64,000 nucleotides of DNA from Pantoea alhagi (GTDB taxonomy: Bacteria > Pseudomonadota > Gammaproteobacteria > Enterobacterales > Enterobacteriaceae). Position 1 is the first letter of the stretch; each line of letters begins with the position of its first letter. The stretch lies in NCBI RefSeq assembly GCF_002101395.1, contig NZ_CP019706.1, positions 992,001-1,056,000 on the forward strand. Direction: 5' to 3'. Positions 1 to 12,534 of this stretch are shown here, in pieces. A program made the position numbers and the translations under genes. Under the pieces are notes generated by a model. It was not told the origin of the DNA. It saw nothing but the letters and a program-made list of their open reading frames with translations, and made no database searches.

Positions 1-672
1 GTCATCCATCAGCTGGAACGCCTGCCCCAGATCCTGGGCAAAACAGCGCAGCCGCTGACGTGCCTGCGGCGAGGCATTGGCGACGATCGCCGCCATTTGC
101 AGCGTGGCATCGAACAGGCGGCTGGTTTTCAGTTCATTGGTAAGCAGGATAGTTTCGGCGCTGCGCGCTTCGCCGCTCTCATTTAGGTCAAGATACTGAC
201 CCTGCACCAGCCCTTGCAGGCCCACAGCGGTAGAGAGTTCGGCAACCGCCTCGGCTTTACAGGCGGGCGACAGCGATTGCGCCTCTGCCACCACGCCGAA
301 GGCGCGACTGAGCAGCGCCACCGCCGCCAGGATAGTGACGTTTTCGCCATACTGCCGATGGATGGTTGGGCGGCCCCGGCGCAGCTGGGCGTTATCCATG
401 CAGGGCATATCATCCAGCATCAGCGAAGCGGCATGCACCATTTCCACGGCGCAGGCGAGGTCAAGCAGGCCGGGCTGTTCGATATCACAACCTAAATCGC
501 GGGCGGCCAGCACCAGCAGCAGTGGACGCACACGCTTACCCGATGCCAGCGTCCCTTCGCGCATCGCGCTGTAGACCAGATCCTGTTGCTCACCGGCAGG
601 CAGCAGCTGATCGAGGCGGTGTTGCAGCGCTTCACGTAGCGTCTGCAGTTCATCTTCATGATTGGCGTTCAT
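1..672 (-). CDS. crtE: Geranylgeranyl diphosphate synthase, partial (3' end outside window)
   Basis: The reading frame opens with ATG at 672 and stays open to the left window edge, so 224 codons are visible. It is an all-alpha trans-prenyltransferase. GKRVRP (residues 45-50) is the substrate-binding segment, and DDMPCMD (87-93) is the first aspartate-rich Mg-diphosphate motif. The second aspartate-rich motif starts at the last two visible codons (LMDD). The enzyme condenses farnesyl diphosphate and isopentenyl diphosphate to C20 GGPP, the entry step of carotenoid synthesis. Similarity to Pantoea/Erwinia CrtE from memory suggests a crt cluster continuing to the left. A general IspA-type synthase is less likely, but the rest of the cluster cannot be seen. 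Confidence 0.88.
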   Translation of the reverse strand, partial: MNANHEDELQTLREALQHRLDQLLPAGEQQDLVYSAMREGTLASGKRVRPLLLVLAARDLGCDIEQPGLLDLACAVEMVHAASLMLDDMPCMDNAQLRRGRPTIHRQYGENVTILAAVALLSRAFGVVAEAQSLSPACKAEAVAELSTAVGLQGLVQGQYLDLNESGEARSAETILLTNELKTSRLFDATLQMAAIVANASPQARQRLRCFAQDLGQAFQLMDD

Positions 673-903
673 CGTTGCTGTCCCTGGTTCCTCATCGTAA
701 CTATGTCAACAGAAGATGCTGAATGCGCATGGTGACGGCAGATGGAGAGCCGCAGCGACCTGTATGACAGTGGACCAGAGGCAAAAACAGCCGCGGTTGC
801 ACGCGCATTTCTGCCTCGCTGTGTTTGCAAAGCGTAGCGCAATATTCAGAAATTTCCTTTTACGCAGCAATGGCATTACAACCTTTACATGCAGTTAACA
901 GCC

Positions 904-1455
904 TTATGTCAGCAGCTGTTGCAGCAGCGCGATAACCTGCTGCACTTCGCTTTGGGTGAGCGCGCCGTCTTTGGCAAAGCGCACCCGGCCCTGCTTATCC
1001 AGCACTATCACCGCCGAGTCACCTTCGGTTAACTGCCAGGCGCGCCGAACCGCGCCCTGCTCATCCACCACGAACTGCACGGTGGGCGTTTCCTGTTTGC
1101 TGCTTTCCAGGCTGCGCCGCACGAACATTGCGCTGCCGGGGATTGCGTCATCTGTATTAACGATAGTCGTTATCTGGAACTTTTCGGCGGGGAAACGGGC
1201 GTTTTCGATAGCGCCGATCACCGCCGCGTTGCGCTCTTTGGCGGAGAGGCGGCCCGCCATATGCAGCACCACGCCCACCTTGCCGCTGAGCTGCGCGCTG
1301 TTCCAGTTCTGCCAGGCGGGCTCGCCCTGTTGCAGCACCAGCTCGCCCCGATCCGTGACGCCAACCGGCGCAAGGCGCGCTCCGTCAATGAAGTTATGGG
1401 CTGAGGTAAAAAATGGCAGCGCGCAGAGCAGCAGCACAGGGAGACGCGGCGTCAT
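904..1455 (-). CDS. ytfJ: YtfJ-family periplasmic thioredoxin-fold protein
   Basis: A 183-aa protein with a Sec signal peptide: a short basic start, a Leu/Ala-rich core, and likely cleavage near residue 19 (TSAHN). The mature part has the YtfJ layout: an N-terminal beta segment, then VGVVLHMAGRLSAKERN, a VNTDDAIPG block and a C-terminal QFVVDEQG...VIVLDKQGRVRF hairpin typical of a peroxiredoxin/thioredoxin-like fold. No CXXC motif is present, so a disulfide oxidoreductase role is unlikely. The function of the family is poorly known. It stands alone between crtE and an HNH gene, with no obvious operon partner. Confidence 0.8.
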   Translation of the reverse strand: MTPRLPVLLLCALPFFTSAHNFIDGARLAPVGVTDRGELVLQQGEPAWQNWNSAQLSGKVGVVLHMAGRLSAKERNAAVIGAIENARFPAEKFQITTIVNTDDAIPGSAMFVRRSLESSKQETPTVQFVVDEQGAVRRAWQLTEGDSAVIVLDKQGRVRFAKDGALTQSEVQQVIALLQQLLT

Positions 1456-1634
1456 GGGTTTCTCCAGGGTTAAAGGGAAGCTTCATGACTATAAGCAAAG
1501 GTGCCGCGTTTCGCCTGATGAATAGCCAAATAGTGATTTGCATATTATTGAACTGGCATGGTTGAGTATGGGATGCTGTTACAGGTTGAGTTAACGCTTA
1601 CTGTCCCGCTATCGCAGCATAATCAGGATACCCC

Positions 1635-2648
1635 ATGCGCTTTTATCAGGCTGACCCTACGCTGGAGAACTACTGGCGTGGCGTGATCCTTTTTGGCAAC
1701 AACGTCGCTTCCTATAAGTTTGCTCTTGCCCATGCGCTGTACGATCTACATCCGCAGGGCCAGACGCTGATCACCCTGGAGGCGCTGGCCGCCCCGTTCG
1801 CCCGCCATCTGTGCGCCCATTTACAGGATGCGCCGAAGCAGACCACCTCCAGCCGCAGTCAGTTTCTGGATGCCTGCATGCAGTTTAATCAGGGCGAGCT
1901 TAGCGAGGCGCAGCTAACTGAGATCACTGTAAAGCGCGGTTTTGCCAACGTGATCGATGCTTTTCACAACGTGAACCGCGCCGAGATTGGCAAGCGCTTT
2001 TTCATTGATGAGCGTAAAACCGCTAAAGGCATCCGCCTGACCGATGATTTTTATCGCCTGACCGAGAGCCAGCAGTTCACGAATTTGATCCATGAGACCG
2101 ATGCGCGCTGGCGGCTGGTAGAACAGGCGTGGGCGATGGGCGTTTCACGTAATCTGGTGGCGGTTGAGTATGACAGCGAGCAGCAGATGCTGTTTAGCCG
2201 CCCGCGCGACCGGCGCATCAACATTACCAGCTGTCGCAACAGCCTGAACGGTTACCAGAAGGGCCGCTGTTTCTATTGCTATCGCGATATCAGCCTGACG
2301 CCCGGTGATGAGAACCTGGCAGACGTGGACCACTTTCTGCCGTGGAGCCTGCAGGATAAGGTGAGTAATATTAACGGCGTCTGGAACCTGGTGCTGGCCT
2401 GCCAGACCTGCAACCGGGGCGAGAACGGCAAGTTTGCGCGCATCCCTTCCCTGCGGCTGCTGGAACGCCTGCATCATCGCAACGAGTACTTTATTAACAG
2501 CCGCCTGCCGCTGCATGAGACGCTGGTTAACCAGACCGGCAGCCAGCCCGCTCAGCGACATGCTTTTCTGCAGCGCGCCTGGCAGACCGGCCTGAACACG
2601 CTGATGCATCAATGGGAGCCGGTTGCGCAGGGAGACGCGATATTCTGA
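1635..2648 (+). CDS. HNH endonuclease domain protein
   Basis: A 337-aa protein. The N-terminal ~200 residues are mostly helical and of no family I recognise. The C-terminal part is a zinc-ribbon HNH nuclease: C212-FY-C215, then D230-V-D-H233 (catalytic His region), then a NLVLACQTCN segment with C256-QT-C259 and N260. The two CXXC pairs would bind one structural zinc, and H233/N260 fit the betabeta-alpha-Me active site. The stop codon overlaps the start of the following methyltransferase (TGATG at 2646-2650), so the two genes are probably co-translated. A nuclease-plus-methyltransferase pair suggests defence or modification, but no target can be named. Confidence 0.75.
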   Translation: MRFYQADPTLENYWRGVILFGNNVASYKFALAHALYDLHPQGQTLITLEALAAPFARHLCAHLQDAPKQTTSSRSQFLDACMQFNQGELSEAQLTEITVKRGFANVIDAFHNVNRAEIGKRFFIDERKTAKGIRLTDDFYRLTESQQFTNLIHETDARWRLVEQAWAMGVSRNLVAVEYDSEQQMLFSRPRDRRINITSCRNSLNGYQKGRCFYCYRDISLTPGDENLADVDHFLPWSLQDKVSNINGVWNLVLACQTCNRGENGKFARIPSLRLLERLHHRNEYFINSRLPLHETLVNQTGSQPAQRHAFLQRAWQTGLNTLMHQWEPVAQGDAIF

Positions 2649-3229
2649 TGAGCATTAACTATTACCAGCAGCATGCGCAGCGTTTTTTTGATGAGACGGT
2701 GCGGGTGGATATGTCAGCGTTACATGACCGCTTTCTGGCTTACCTGCCGCCCGGCGCGCGGATTCTGGATGCGGGCTGCGGCTCCGGGCGCGACGCCAGC
2801 GCTTTTCTGGCGCGCGGTTATGCGGTGGAGGCGTTTGATGCCTCATTTGAGATGGCGCAACGCGCCGCTGCCCTGATCGGCCTGCCGGTGCCGGTGATGC
2901 GTTTTGAGGATTTCAGCGCGCCTGCGCGCTATGACGGCATCTGGTGCTGCGCTTCGCTGCTGCACGTGGCCGAAGCGGATTTGCCGGCAGTGTTTACCCG
3001 CCTGGCAAACGCGCTGAAGCCGAACGGGGTTTGGTATCTTTCATTTAAGCTGGGGCGCGGCGAACGCGAGAAGGACGGCAGGCGGTTTACCGATATGGAC
3101 GAGGCGCGGCTACGGAAGCTAATGCGCGCGCTGCCCGAGCTGGAGGTTAAAGCGGTGTGGCAGACGGCAGATAAGCGCGTGGGCCGGGATGAGGCGTGGG
3201 TAAACGGGCTGGTAATGAAGGTGGGTTGA
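2648..3229 (+). CDS. Class I SAM-dependent methyltransferase
   Basis: A 193-aa protein. The ATG at 2648 was chosen because it overlaps the upstream HNH stop by one base and gives the usual family start; a longer frame from 2612 would run through the HNH 3' end. Motif I is LDAGCGSG (residues 40-47), followed by an acidic residue after the next strand (VEAFDAS), which binds the SAM ribose. DGIWCCASLLHV is the post-II/motif IV region. It lacks NPPY/DPPY, so it is not a typical DNA amino-methylase. It resembles small TehB/UbiE-type enzymes. Substrate unknown; coupling to the HNH gene is the main clue. Confidence 0.75.
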   Translation: MSINYYQQHAQRFFDETVRVDMSALHDRFLAYLPPGARILDAGCGSGRDASAFLARGYAVEAFDASFEMAQRAAALIGLPVPVMRFEDFSAPARYDGIWCCASLLHVAEADLPAVFTRLANALKPNGVWYLSFKLGRGEREKDGRRFTDMDEARLRKLMRALPELEVKAVWQTADKRVGRDEAWVNGLVMKVG

Positions 3230-3569
3230 GCGGCGCAGGAAGCAAATTGTATTAGGGAGCAAAGCTGGAGTGATATGGCCGGAACAGGCCGATTCCATCA
3301 TGCGCTTTACAGGTGTAAATGAAAATACAGCTTATATGCTGTAAATGCATAAAACAGCGTATAGGCTCTTTATGTAAATAAACGTTTTATTTTCAGGGAT
3401 TTTAAACGCCTAACTAAATGAGGCTGCAATCGCTATGCCGGAGTCTTTTTAAAGGTGAATGGCTCGATTAGGCGGGATTTATAATTTTCCTTAGAGTAAT
3501 TCAGATGTGTACTGTGCGTGGATATTAACCTGCATTGAAATAATCGGCTTATTTTTCTGTTGATTCTTT
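3230..3569. other. Intergenic stretch, no gene seen
   Basis: About 340 bases between the methyltransferase and a decayed lipoprotein gene. Base composition turns clearly AT-rich after about 3290, unlike the GC-rich core genes to the left, which is consistent with the edge of acquired DNA. No open frame with a plausible start, tRNA or strong hairpin was recognised. Confidence 0.4.
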
Positions 3570-3911
3570 CTACCGAATAAAATTAACAGTAATTAAATAA
3601 TTGTCATCGTGTGGCGTAGCGATGTCATAAGCGACCAAATAATGTTTTCCTGAGTTAAACGTATAGTTAAAAACCGGCAGGCATTCGCCTTAAGCTGTAT
3701 AAATCGGTTCATTATCAAACTGCTTGATAAATTTATCGCCTGTATCGCTGTAAATCTGTATGGCGGTGATTTTCTCTCCGGCATTCACTTTTGATGCGAT
3801 ACGACATGATTGTCTTTAATTGTAGCCGTTGTGCTAACGCGTGGGGTCGCCCTGTCCGGGGCAGCCTGTGAGGAGTAATACTGCTGTTAATATTAGGCTT
3901 TTATTCATCAT
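3570..3911 (-). pseudogene. Degenerate T6SS-immunity-type periplasmic lipoprotein
   Basis: Read on the minus strand from ATG 3911 (or 3908), the start encodes a lipoprotein signal peptide ending in the lipobox LLTGC. The frame then stops at a TAG after DPTR. Shifting frame recovers TTATIKDNHVV, then another shift gives VNAGEKITAIQIYSDTGD, an in-frame TAA, and finally GECLPVFNYTFNSGKHYLVA to a stop at 3570. The pieces in order match the family annotated as putative T6SS immunity periplasmic lipoproteins, also represented by the intact gene at 55260-55607. At least two frame changes and one nonsense codon make it a pseudogene. Family assignment is from recalled resemblance. Confidence 0.6.
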
Positions 3912-4156
3912 ATTTTTTGTCTGATACAGAGCATCACAGCAACATAATCCTGCCAGTGCATAAATATCGCCAGGGCCTTTCTTTAGCCATCCACTGGGCG
4001 GGATACAAATGGTAAAAATAGTGAAAAAAGCTGCTGCGATGTATAGCTGCTACAGGGCCGTGGATTATCTGCTGTCATCTTTGCGGCTATGGCCTGACAG
4101 TGAGCGGCTCATCATTTTATCTCAACTATATCTCCTACATTGACCAGCCCAATAAC

Positions 4157-4480
4157 TCAAACCAACACTTTCAACCCATGCTTCTGCACCACGGTAAGCA
4201 GTTTCAGCGATAACCCACTCGGGCGCTTTGCGCCACTTTCCCATTTCTGCACTGTCGAGACGCTGGTATTCAGGTAACGGGCAAAAACCGGCTGGCTGAC
4301 GTTCAGCTTCTCGCGTAGCGCCTTAATCTCGATGGGTTGAAGCTCATCCACGTTGTTGAGGCACGCTTTATCAAAGTTGCGCATCGTTTCCTGCGGGATG
4401 GCATCAACGCGTAATAATCCAGAAGCTGTGCTGTGGATGGCCTCAAATGCAGGACTCTTAAATTTACTTTTTGCAGTCAT
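4157..4480 (-). CDS. HigA/NadS-like antitoxin, XRE-family
   Basis: A 107-aa protein with a helix-turn-helix in its second half: LREKLNVSQPVFARYLNTSV followed by STVQKWESG, the typical recognition-helix pattern of XRE antitoxins of the HigA group. The N-terminus would contact the toxin. It follows the toxin gene and overlaps it by 17 bases, in toxin-first order as in higBA loci. The antitoxin is expected to neutralise the toxin and to repress the shared promoter upstream of 4823. A type II toxin-antitoxin role follows from family and context; it is untested here. Confidence 0.82.
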   Translation of the reverse strand: MTAKSKFKSPAFEAIHSTASGLLRVDAIPQETMRNFDKACLNNVDELQPIEIKALREKLNVSQPVFARYLNTSVSTVQKWESGAKRPSGLSLKLLTVVQKHGLKVLV

Positions 4481-4823
4481 GACAAATCTCCACCAGTTCT
4501 TTATTCTTAATCAGTGCCGTAATCTTTTCATCAGCAAGGGCAGCGTAGTGCTTTGCTAACTCGCGAAATCCGGCCAGTTCGCGTTGATCGATATTTGCCA
4601 TATCCTGTTTGGCATACAGGAACGTGTAAAACCAGTGCTCGCCGTCTTTCGCCAGGATAATGGCACGGTCGCGATTCTGGTTCAGCCGTTTCTTGTAAAC
4701 ACCACCACCAAGATCGTCAGCCTTCCCCTGCACTACCGCCTCTATAGCCCGACATAACTCACTATCTTTGATGGCGTGAGATTTAGCTGCCTCGCTGAAC
4801 CATTTAGTTTTGAATACGCGCAT
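4464..4823 (-). CDS. RelE/HigB-like toxin of type II TA system
   Basis: A 119-aa protein. ATG 4823 was preferred over an upstream in-frame ATG at 4913 because family members begin MRVFKTKWFSEAAK and a GGCAGGA ribosome-binding sequence sits about 10 bases upstream. The body has the layout of the RelE-like group paired with NadS/HigA antitoxins: an N-terminal helix pair (ELCRAIEAVVQGKADDLGGG), a basic strand VYKKRLNQNRDRA, and WFYTFLYAKQDMANI. Such toxins are ribosome-dependent mRNA interferases. It is the first gene of a two-gene minus-strand operon with the HigA-like antitoxin. Confidence 0.8.
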   Translation of the reverse strand: MRVFKTKWFSEAAKSHAIKDSELCRAIEAVVQGKADDLGGGVYKKRLNQNRDRAIILAKDGEHWFYTFLYAKQDMANIDQRELAGFRELAKHYAALADEKITALIKNKELVEICHDCKK

Positions 4824-5252
4824 CAGGCTGACATCCTGCCATATTAAATATAGCACCTGGTGCCAGGTTATTCCCTTTTCTCGCTGATGCAAAGTCTTTG
4901 AAGGCAACGTCATTTTGCCATACTTTTAACCATCTATATCTGGTGTCAACGGACAACCGTGAAGGCAAGCAACCTCACTCAACGACTCATGAATCTGACA
5001 CACCAGTTCGGATGCCGAACTGTTCACTTTTACAGGAGATTTGAACCGATATCGAGGCAGGCCAATAGCCTGAGGGGATAACCTGCAATCGCAGGAGGGT
5101 GTACAGAGTGCATTACCGACGCCCCGCAATACCTCAACAACTGCCCGCTCTGGCGCACAGATATCCGTTCAAGGCAGGTCAATATGATTGTTTCTGCCAT
5201 TAAGCCCACGCGCCAGAGAAATGCAGCTCGTTGAAATTGTGAGAGGTTTACT
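4824..5252. other. Intergenic region between TA pair and integrase stub
   Basis: About 430 bases. It should hold the divergent TA promoter near 4830-4900. Small open frames exist (for example 4926-5129 on the minus strand) but have no recognisable product or convincing ribosome-binding site. The last 20 bases (GTGAGAGGTTTACT before ATG 5253) look like a genuine translation start for the truncated integrase gene. Confidence 0.35.
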
Positions 5253-5333
5253 ATGAGTAAATTAAGTCGTGAAATGAAAACGCTGGCTAAGCACGTCGGC
5301 GGCAGCTTTAAAACCGTTCACGATCGTATCCAA
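5253..5333 (+). pseudogene. 5' stub of a tyrosine integrase gene
   Basis: From ATG 5253, 27 codons read MSKLSREMKTLAKHVGG followed by SFKTVHDRIQ, which I recognise as the N-terminal SAM-like (core-binding) start of integrases found on integrative elements. A GAGAGG ribosome-binding site lies just upstream. After codon 27 similarity stops, and the rest of the open frame (to 5588) is unrelated and overlaps the hsdM start. No catalytic domain remains. It is most simply a deletion scar left when the hsd locus was acquired or rearranged. Confidence 0.45.
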
Positions 5334-5580
5334 AATAAACCTGTGACCCGTCATCCTCGACACAGTCAGCCGTCTCGCTCCGGGACAGTACCTGCATGTC
5401 GTATGGCGGTAAGGAGCCACTTTGCCACATATTGCATTGTCCTCCTGAAACTGGTCATTTCTTTGCCCTATATCGTTTGCGATAGTCCCTGTAGCAGGTA
5501 TCATTTTGCGCATTGCATTCCACAACTGAATTCTTGCCTCTGCATATTTGCAGTATGGCTGCGATCTCCCCGAGGGTTTC

Positions 5581-7941
5581 ATGACTAACACTAATTTTTC
5601 TCAAACGGCTGCGTTTATCTGGTCGGTGGCTGATCTGCTGCGCGGTGATTTCAAACAGTCTCAGTACGGGCGCGTGATCCTGCCTTTTACGCTGCTGCGT
5701 CGTCTTGAGTGTGTGCTGGCGGAAACCAAAGACGCGGTGGTGGCGAAATATGATGAATTAAAAACCAGCCCGCTGCCGGAAGATGCCAAAGAGAAGTTTC
5801 TGCTGCGCGCCAGCGGGCTCTCCTTCTTCAACACCTCGAAGATGGATCTTGGCAAGATGGGACAGAACGACATCAAAGCCAACCTGGAAAGCTATGTGCA
5901 GTCGTTCTCCACCGATGCGCGTGAAATCTTCGATCACTTCAAATTCAGCGAGTTTGTCGGCCTGCTGGAAGATGCCAACCTGCTGTTCAAAGTGGTGAAG
6001 AAATTCGCCACCACCGATCTCAGCCCGAAAGCGATTTCCAACTATGAGATGGGCCTGGTGTTTGAAGAACTTATCCGTCGTTTCGCGGAAAGCTCTAACG
6101 AGACCGCCGGTGAGCACTTCACCCCACGCGATATCGTGCGTCTGACCACTTCGCTGGTGTTTATGGAAGATGATGAAGCCCTGACACAGGACGGTATCAT
6201 CCGCACTATTTATGATCCGACGGCTGGAACAGGCGGTTTCCTCTCTGCGGGTATGGAATATGTGCACGAGCTGAACCCTAACGCAGTCATGCGCGCCTTT
6301 GGTCAGGAGCTGAACCCGGAATCTTATGCTATTTGTAAAGCCGACATGCTGATCAAAGGCCAGGATGTCAGCCGTATTAAGCTGGGTAACACCCTCTCTA
6401 ACGACCAGCTGCCACAGGATCAGTTCGACTACATGCTCTCTAACCCGCCGTTTGGCGTGGACTGGAAAAAGATTGAGGGTGAGATTAACGACGAACATAC
6501 GCAGAAAGGCTTTAATGGTCGATTTGGCCCGGGCCTGCCGCGTGTTTCCGACGGCTCTCTGCTGTTCCTGATGCACCTGATCAGCAAAATGCGCGACAAC
6601 CACAATGTGGATGGCACCGTGAGCAACGGTGGGCGTATCGGGATTATCCTTAACGGTTCCCCATTGTTTACCGGTGGTGCGGGCAGCGGTGAGAGCGAAA
6701 TCCGTCGCTACATTCTGGAAGCTGATTTGCTGGAAGGCATCGTCGCGCTGCCAACGGACATGTTCTACAACACCGGCATTGCCACCTACGTCTGGATCCT
6801 ATCCAACAAGAAAGCACCTGAGCGTAAAGGCAAGGTACAGCTGATTGATGGTACCAACCTGTGCGGCAAGATGCGTAAATCACTGGGTTCCAAGCGCAAC
6901 CTGATGGGCGAAGATGATATCAAACTGATCACGCAGACCTTCGGTAATTTTGAGGTGGTGGATGCCACAACCCTGGAAGAGCTTGGTCTGGAAAAAGCCG
7001 CCGAGCAAAAATCCAGCTGTGGCCGTCAGTCTGCCACCACTAAAACCGAAGCGCCGAAAACCTTCGCCAGCAAAATCTTCAACAGCACCGACTTTGGCTA
7101 TCGCCGCCTGACCATTGAGCGCCCGCTGCGGTTATCTGCACAGGTGACTGATGAAGCGATTGCGACGCTGCGCTTTGCGCCGAAGCCGTTTAATGCGCCG
7201 ATGGAACGCCTGTATGAAGAGTTCGCAGCCCAGTGGCAGGAGGATAGCTATGGTGAATTCTCCGAACTGGAAGCAGAAGCGCGCGCCATTATCAAAGCTG
7301 AATTTGCTGAACTGAAAGAGAAGCAGATTAAAGACCTGCTCGACAGCAAGCTGTGGCTGGCGCAGCGTGAGTTAATGGAAAAAGCGCAGCAGGTTCAGAC
7401 GGCTTTGGGTACGCAGGCGGGTGGCAAAACGCTGGTGAGCAATGACTTCAACCAGTTCCAGCTGACCCTGAAAGGGGCAATCAAAACCGCTGGCGTGAAG
7501 CTGGACGCGAAAGAGAACAAGCAGTTTATCGATGCCATCACCACCAAAAACCCGGATGCCGAGCCGGTTGTGAAAAAAGTGCTGAAAGAAGTCGCTCAGC
7601 CGCTGTACGGTGCGTTTGAGTACAAAGGCAAGGTTGTTGAGTTTGAACAGGATGGCGAGCTGCGTGATAACGAAAACGTGCCGCTGAACCCGGAGGTGTC
7701 TACCAGCGACCTGATTGAAAACTATTTCGAGTCTGAAGTGCTGCCACATGTGAATGACGCCTGGATCAACGCCGATAAGCGAGATGCGAAGGATGGTGAG
7801 GTGGGAATTGTCGGTTACGAGATCCCGTTTAACCGCCATTTCTATGTTTACCAGCCGCCGCGCCCGCTATCCGAGATTGATGCCGATCTGGATGCGGTCA
7901 GCGCCGAAATTATGAAGCTGCTGCAGGAGGTGCATTCCTGA
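5581..7941 (+). CDS. hsdM: Type I restriction-modification system, methyltransferase subunit
   Basis: A 786-aa N6-adenine methyltransferase subunit. ATG 5581 was chosen over 5548 because family proteins start MTNTNFSQTAAFIWSV and CCCGAGGG precedes it. An HsdM N-terminal helical domain is followed by motif I DPTAGTGGF (from D212) for SAM binding and the catalytic NPPF at 288-291. A long C-terminal region with a coiled-coil character (about residues 560-620) makes it larger than the ~530-aa EcoKI subunit; this length is usual for its subfamily. It forms M2S with HsdS to methylate the recognition site. Its stop overlaps hsdS by one base, so translation is coupled. Confidence 0.95.
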   Translation: MTNTNFSQTAAFIWSVADLLRGDFKQSQYGRVILPFTLLRRLECVLAETKDAVVAKYDELKTSPLPEDAKEKFLLRASGLSFFNTSKMDLGKMGQNDIKANLESYVQSFSTDAREIFDHFKFSEFVGLLEDANLLFKVVKKFATTDLSPKAISNYEMGLVFEELIRRFAESSNETAGEHFTPRDIVRLTTSLVFMEDDEALTQDGIIRTIYDPTAGTGGFLSAGMEYVHELNPNAVMRAFGQELNPESYAICKADMLIKGQDVSRIKLGNTLSNDQLPQDQFDYMLSNPPFGVDWKKIEGEINDEHTQKGFNGRFGPGLPRVSDGSLLFLMHLISKMRDNHNVDGTVSNGGRIGIILNGSPLFTGGAGSGESEIRRYILEADLLEGIVALPTDMFYNTGIATYVWILSNKKAPERKGKVQLIDGTNLCGKMRKSLGSKRNLMGEDDIKLITQTFGNFEVVDATTLEELGLEKAAEQKSSCGRQSATTKTEAPKTFASKIFNSTDFGYRRLTIERPLRLSAQVTDEAIATLRFAPKPFNAPMERLYEEFAAQWQEDSYGEFSELEAEARAIIKAEFAELKEKQIKDLLDSKLWLAQRELMEKAQQVQTALGTQAGGKTLVSNDFNQFQLTLKGAIKTAGVKLDAKENKQFIDAITTKNPDAEPVVKKVLKEVAQPLYGAFEYKGKVVEFEQDGELRDNENVPLNPEVSTSDLIENYFESEVLPHVNDAWINADKRDAKDGEVGIVGYEIPFNRHFYVYQPPRPLSEIDADLDAVSAEIMKLLQEVHS

Positions 7942-9256
7942 TGGCTAAGTATAAGGCATATCCGGAGTATAAGGATTCTGGGGTAGAGTGGCTGGGGGAG
8001 ATTCCTGAGGATTGGTCTGTCACTAAATTAAAGTACATCGCAGATTTGCAAACCGCAAAATCTACCAATTCAGATGAGTTATTTGTTGGATTGGAAAATA
8101 TATCGAGTGGTGATGGTAAGTATATATCAAAAGAAGAAAGCATAGCAGATGGTACATCGGTGTCGTTTCAAAAGAATGATGTTCTTTTCGGGAAGTTGCG
8201 GCCTTATCTTGCCAAATCTTGGTTAGCTACTTTCTCCGGGGTATGCTCATCTGAGTTTCTGGTGCTTCGTACAGCTAAATTACATCCAAAATATCTTAAT
8301 TATTATTCACTAACAAATGAATTTATTGAGCAGGTTAATTCCTCAACTTATGGCTCCAAAATGCCACGAGCAAATTGGGAGTTTATTGGTCTGTTACCTG
8401 TACCAACCTGTTCTTATTCTTTATCAGAGAGGGTAGCCTGGTTCCTCGATTACGAAACTGCAAAAATCGATCACTTGATCGAGAAGCAACAGCAACTGAT
8501 TGAACTGCTGAAAGAAAAGCGCCAGGCAGTGATTAGCCATGCCGTCACCAAAGGGCTAAACCCTGATGTGCCGATGAAAGATTCTGGTGTTGAGTGGTTA
8601 GGGGAAGTGCCGGAGCATTGGGAAGTTGTCTACATTAAACATCTTACAGCGGTTAAAAGAGGTGCCAGCCCGCGGCCAATTGATGATCCTAAATATTTTG
8701 ATGATGACGGTGAGTATTCTTGGACAAGAATTGCAGATGTTTCAAATTCTGGGATGTATTTAACTGAAACTACTCAAAGGCTTTCAAAGCTAGGTGCATC
8801 TCTAAGCGTTAGACTAGATGCAAATCAGCTTTTTTTAAGTATTGCTGGGACAGTGGGTAAGCCTTGCTTAACCACATCAAGGGCATGCATTCACGATGGA
8901 TTTGTTTATTTCCCATCGCTGAAGATAAATAATAAATTTCTTTATTATATTTTTGAGGCAGGCCAAGCATACCTTGGGCTAGGTAAAATGGGGACGCAAT
9001 TAAATTTAAATACTGATACTGTTGGAGGTATTAGTATTGGGTTGCCTACTGATGATGAAATTGAACATATTGTTGAGTATATAGAATCACAAAAACAAAA
9101 GTATGACATAATAATTTCGACAGCTAATAAGACAATTGAGCTAATGCAGGAACGCCGCACCGCCCTTATCTCCGCCGCCGTCACCGGAAAAATCGATGTC
9201 CGCGATTGGGTTGCCCCTGAAACGCAGGATGTTGAGAAGCCAGAGGAGGCTACCGC

Positions 9257-9260
<4 letters not shown>
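7941..9260 (+). CDS. hsdS: Type I restriction-modification system, specificity subunit
   Basis: A 439-aa protein with two target-recognition domains (about residues 20-170 and 225-380). Each is introduced by a near-repeat of KDSGVEWLGE(I/V)PE and followed by a conserved helical spacer (LIEKQQQLIELLKEKRQA after the first, ELMQERRTALISAAVTGKID after the second). The two domains, roughly 8030-8450 and 8640-9120, are much more AT-rich than the flanking spacers and neighbouring hsdM/hsdR, the usual mark of exchanged recognition domains. The DNA target cannot be predicted by eye. The start overlaps the hsdM stop (TGATG) and the end overlaps hsdR by four bases. Confidence 0.93.
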
Positions 9261-12505
<3,245 letters not shown>

Positions 12506-12534
12506 CGCTTTTTCATCAAGGAGTGGTTTAGGAA

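Noticed and set aside
4926..5129. Open frame on the minus strand between the TA pair and the integrase stub
   Set aside because: No recognisable product, no ribosome-binding site, and biased residue use typical of a chance frame.
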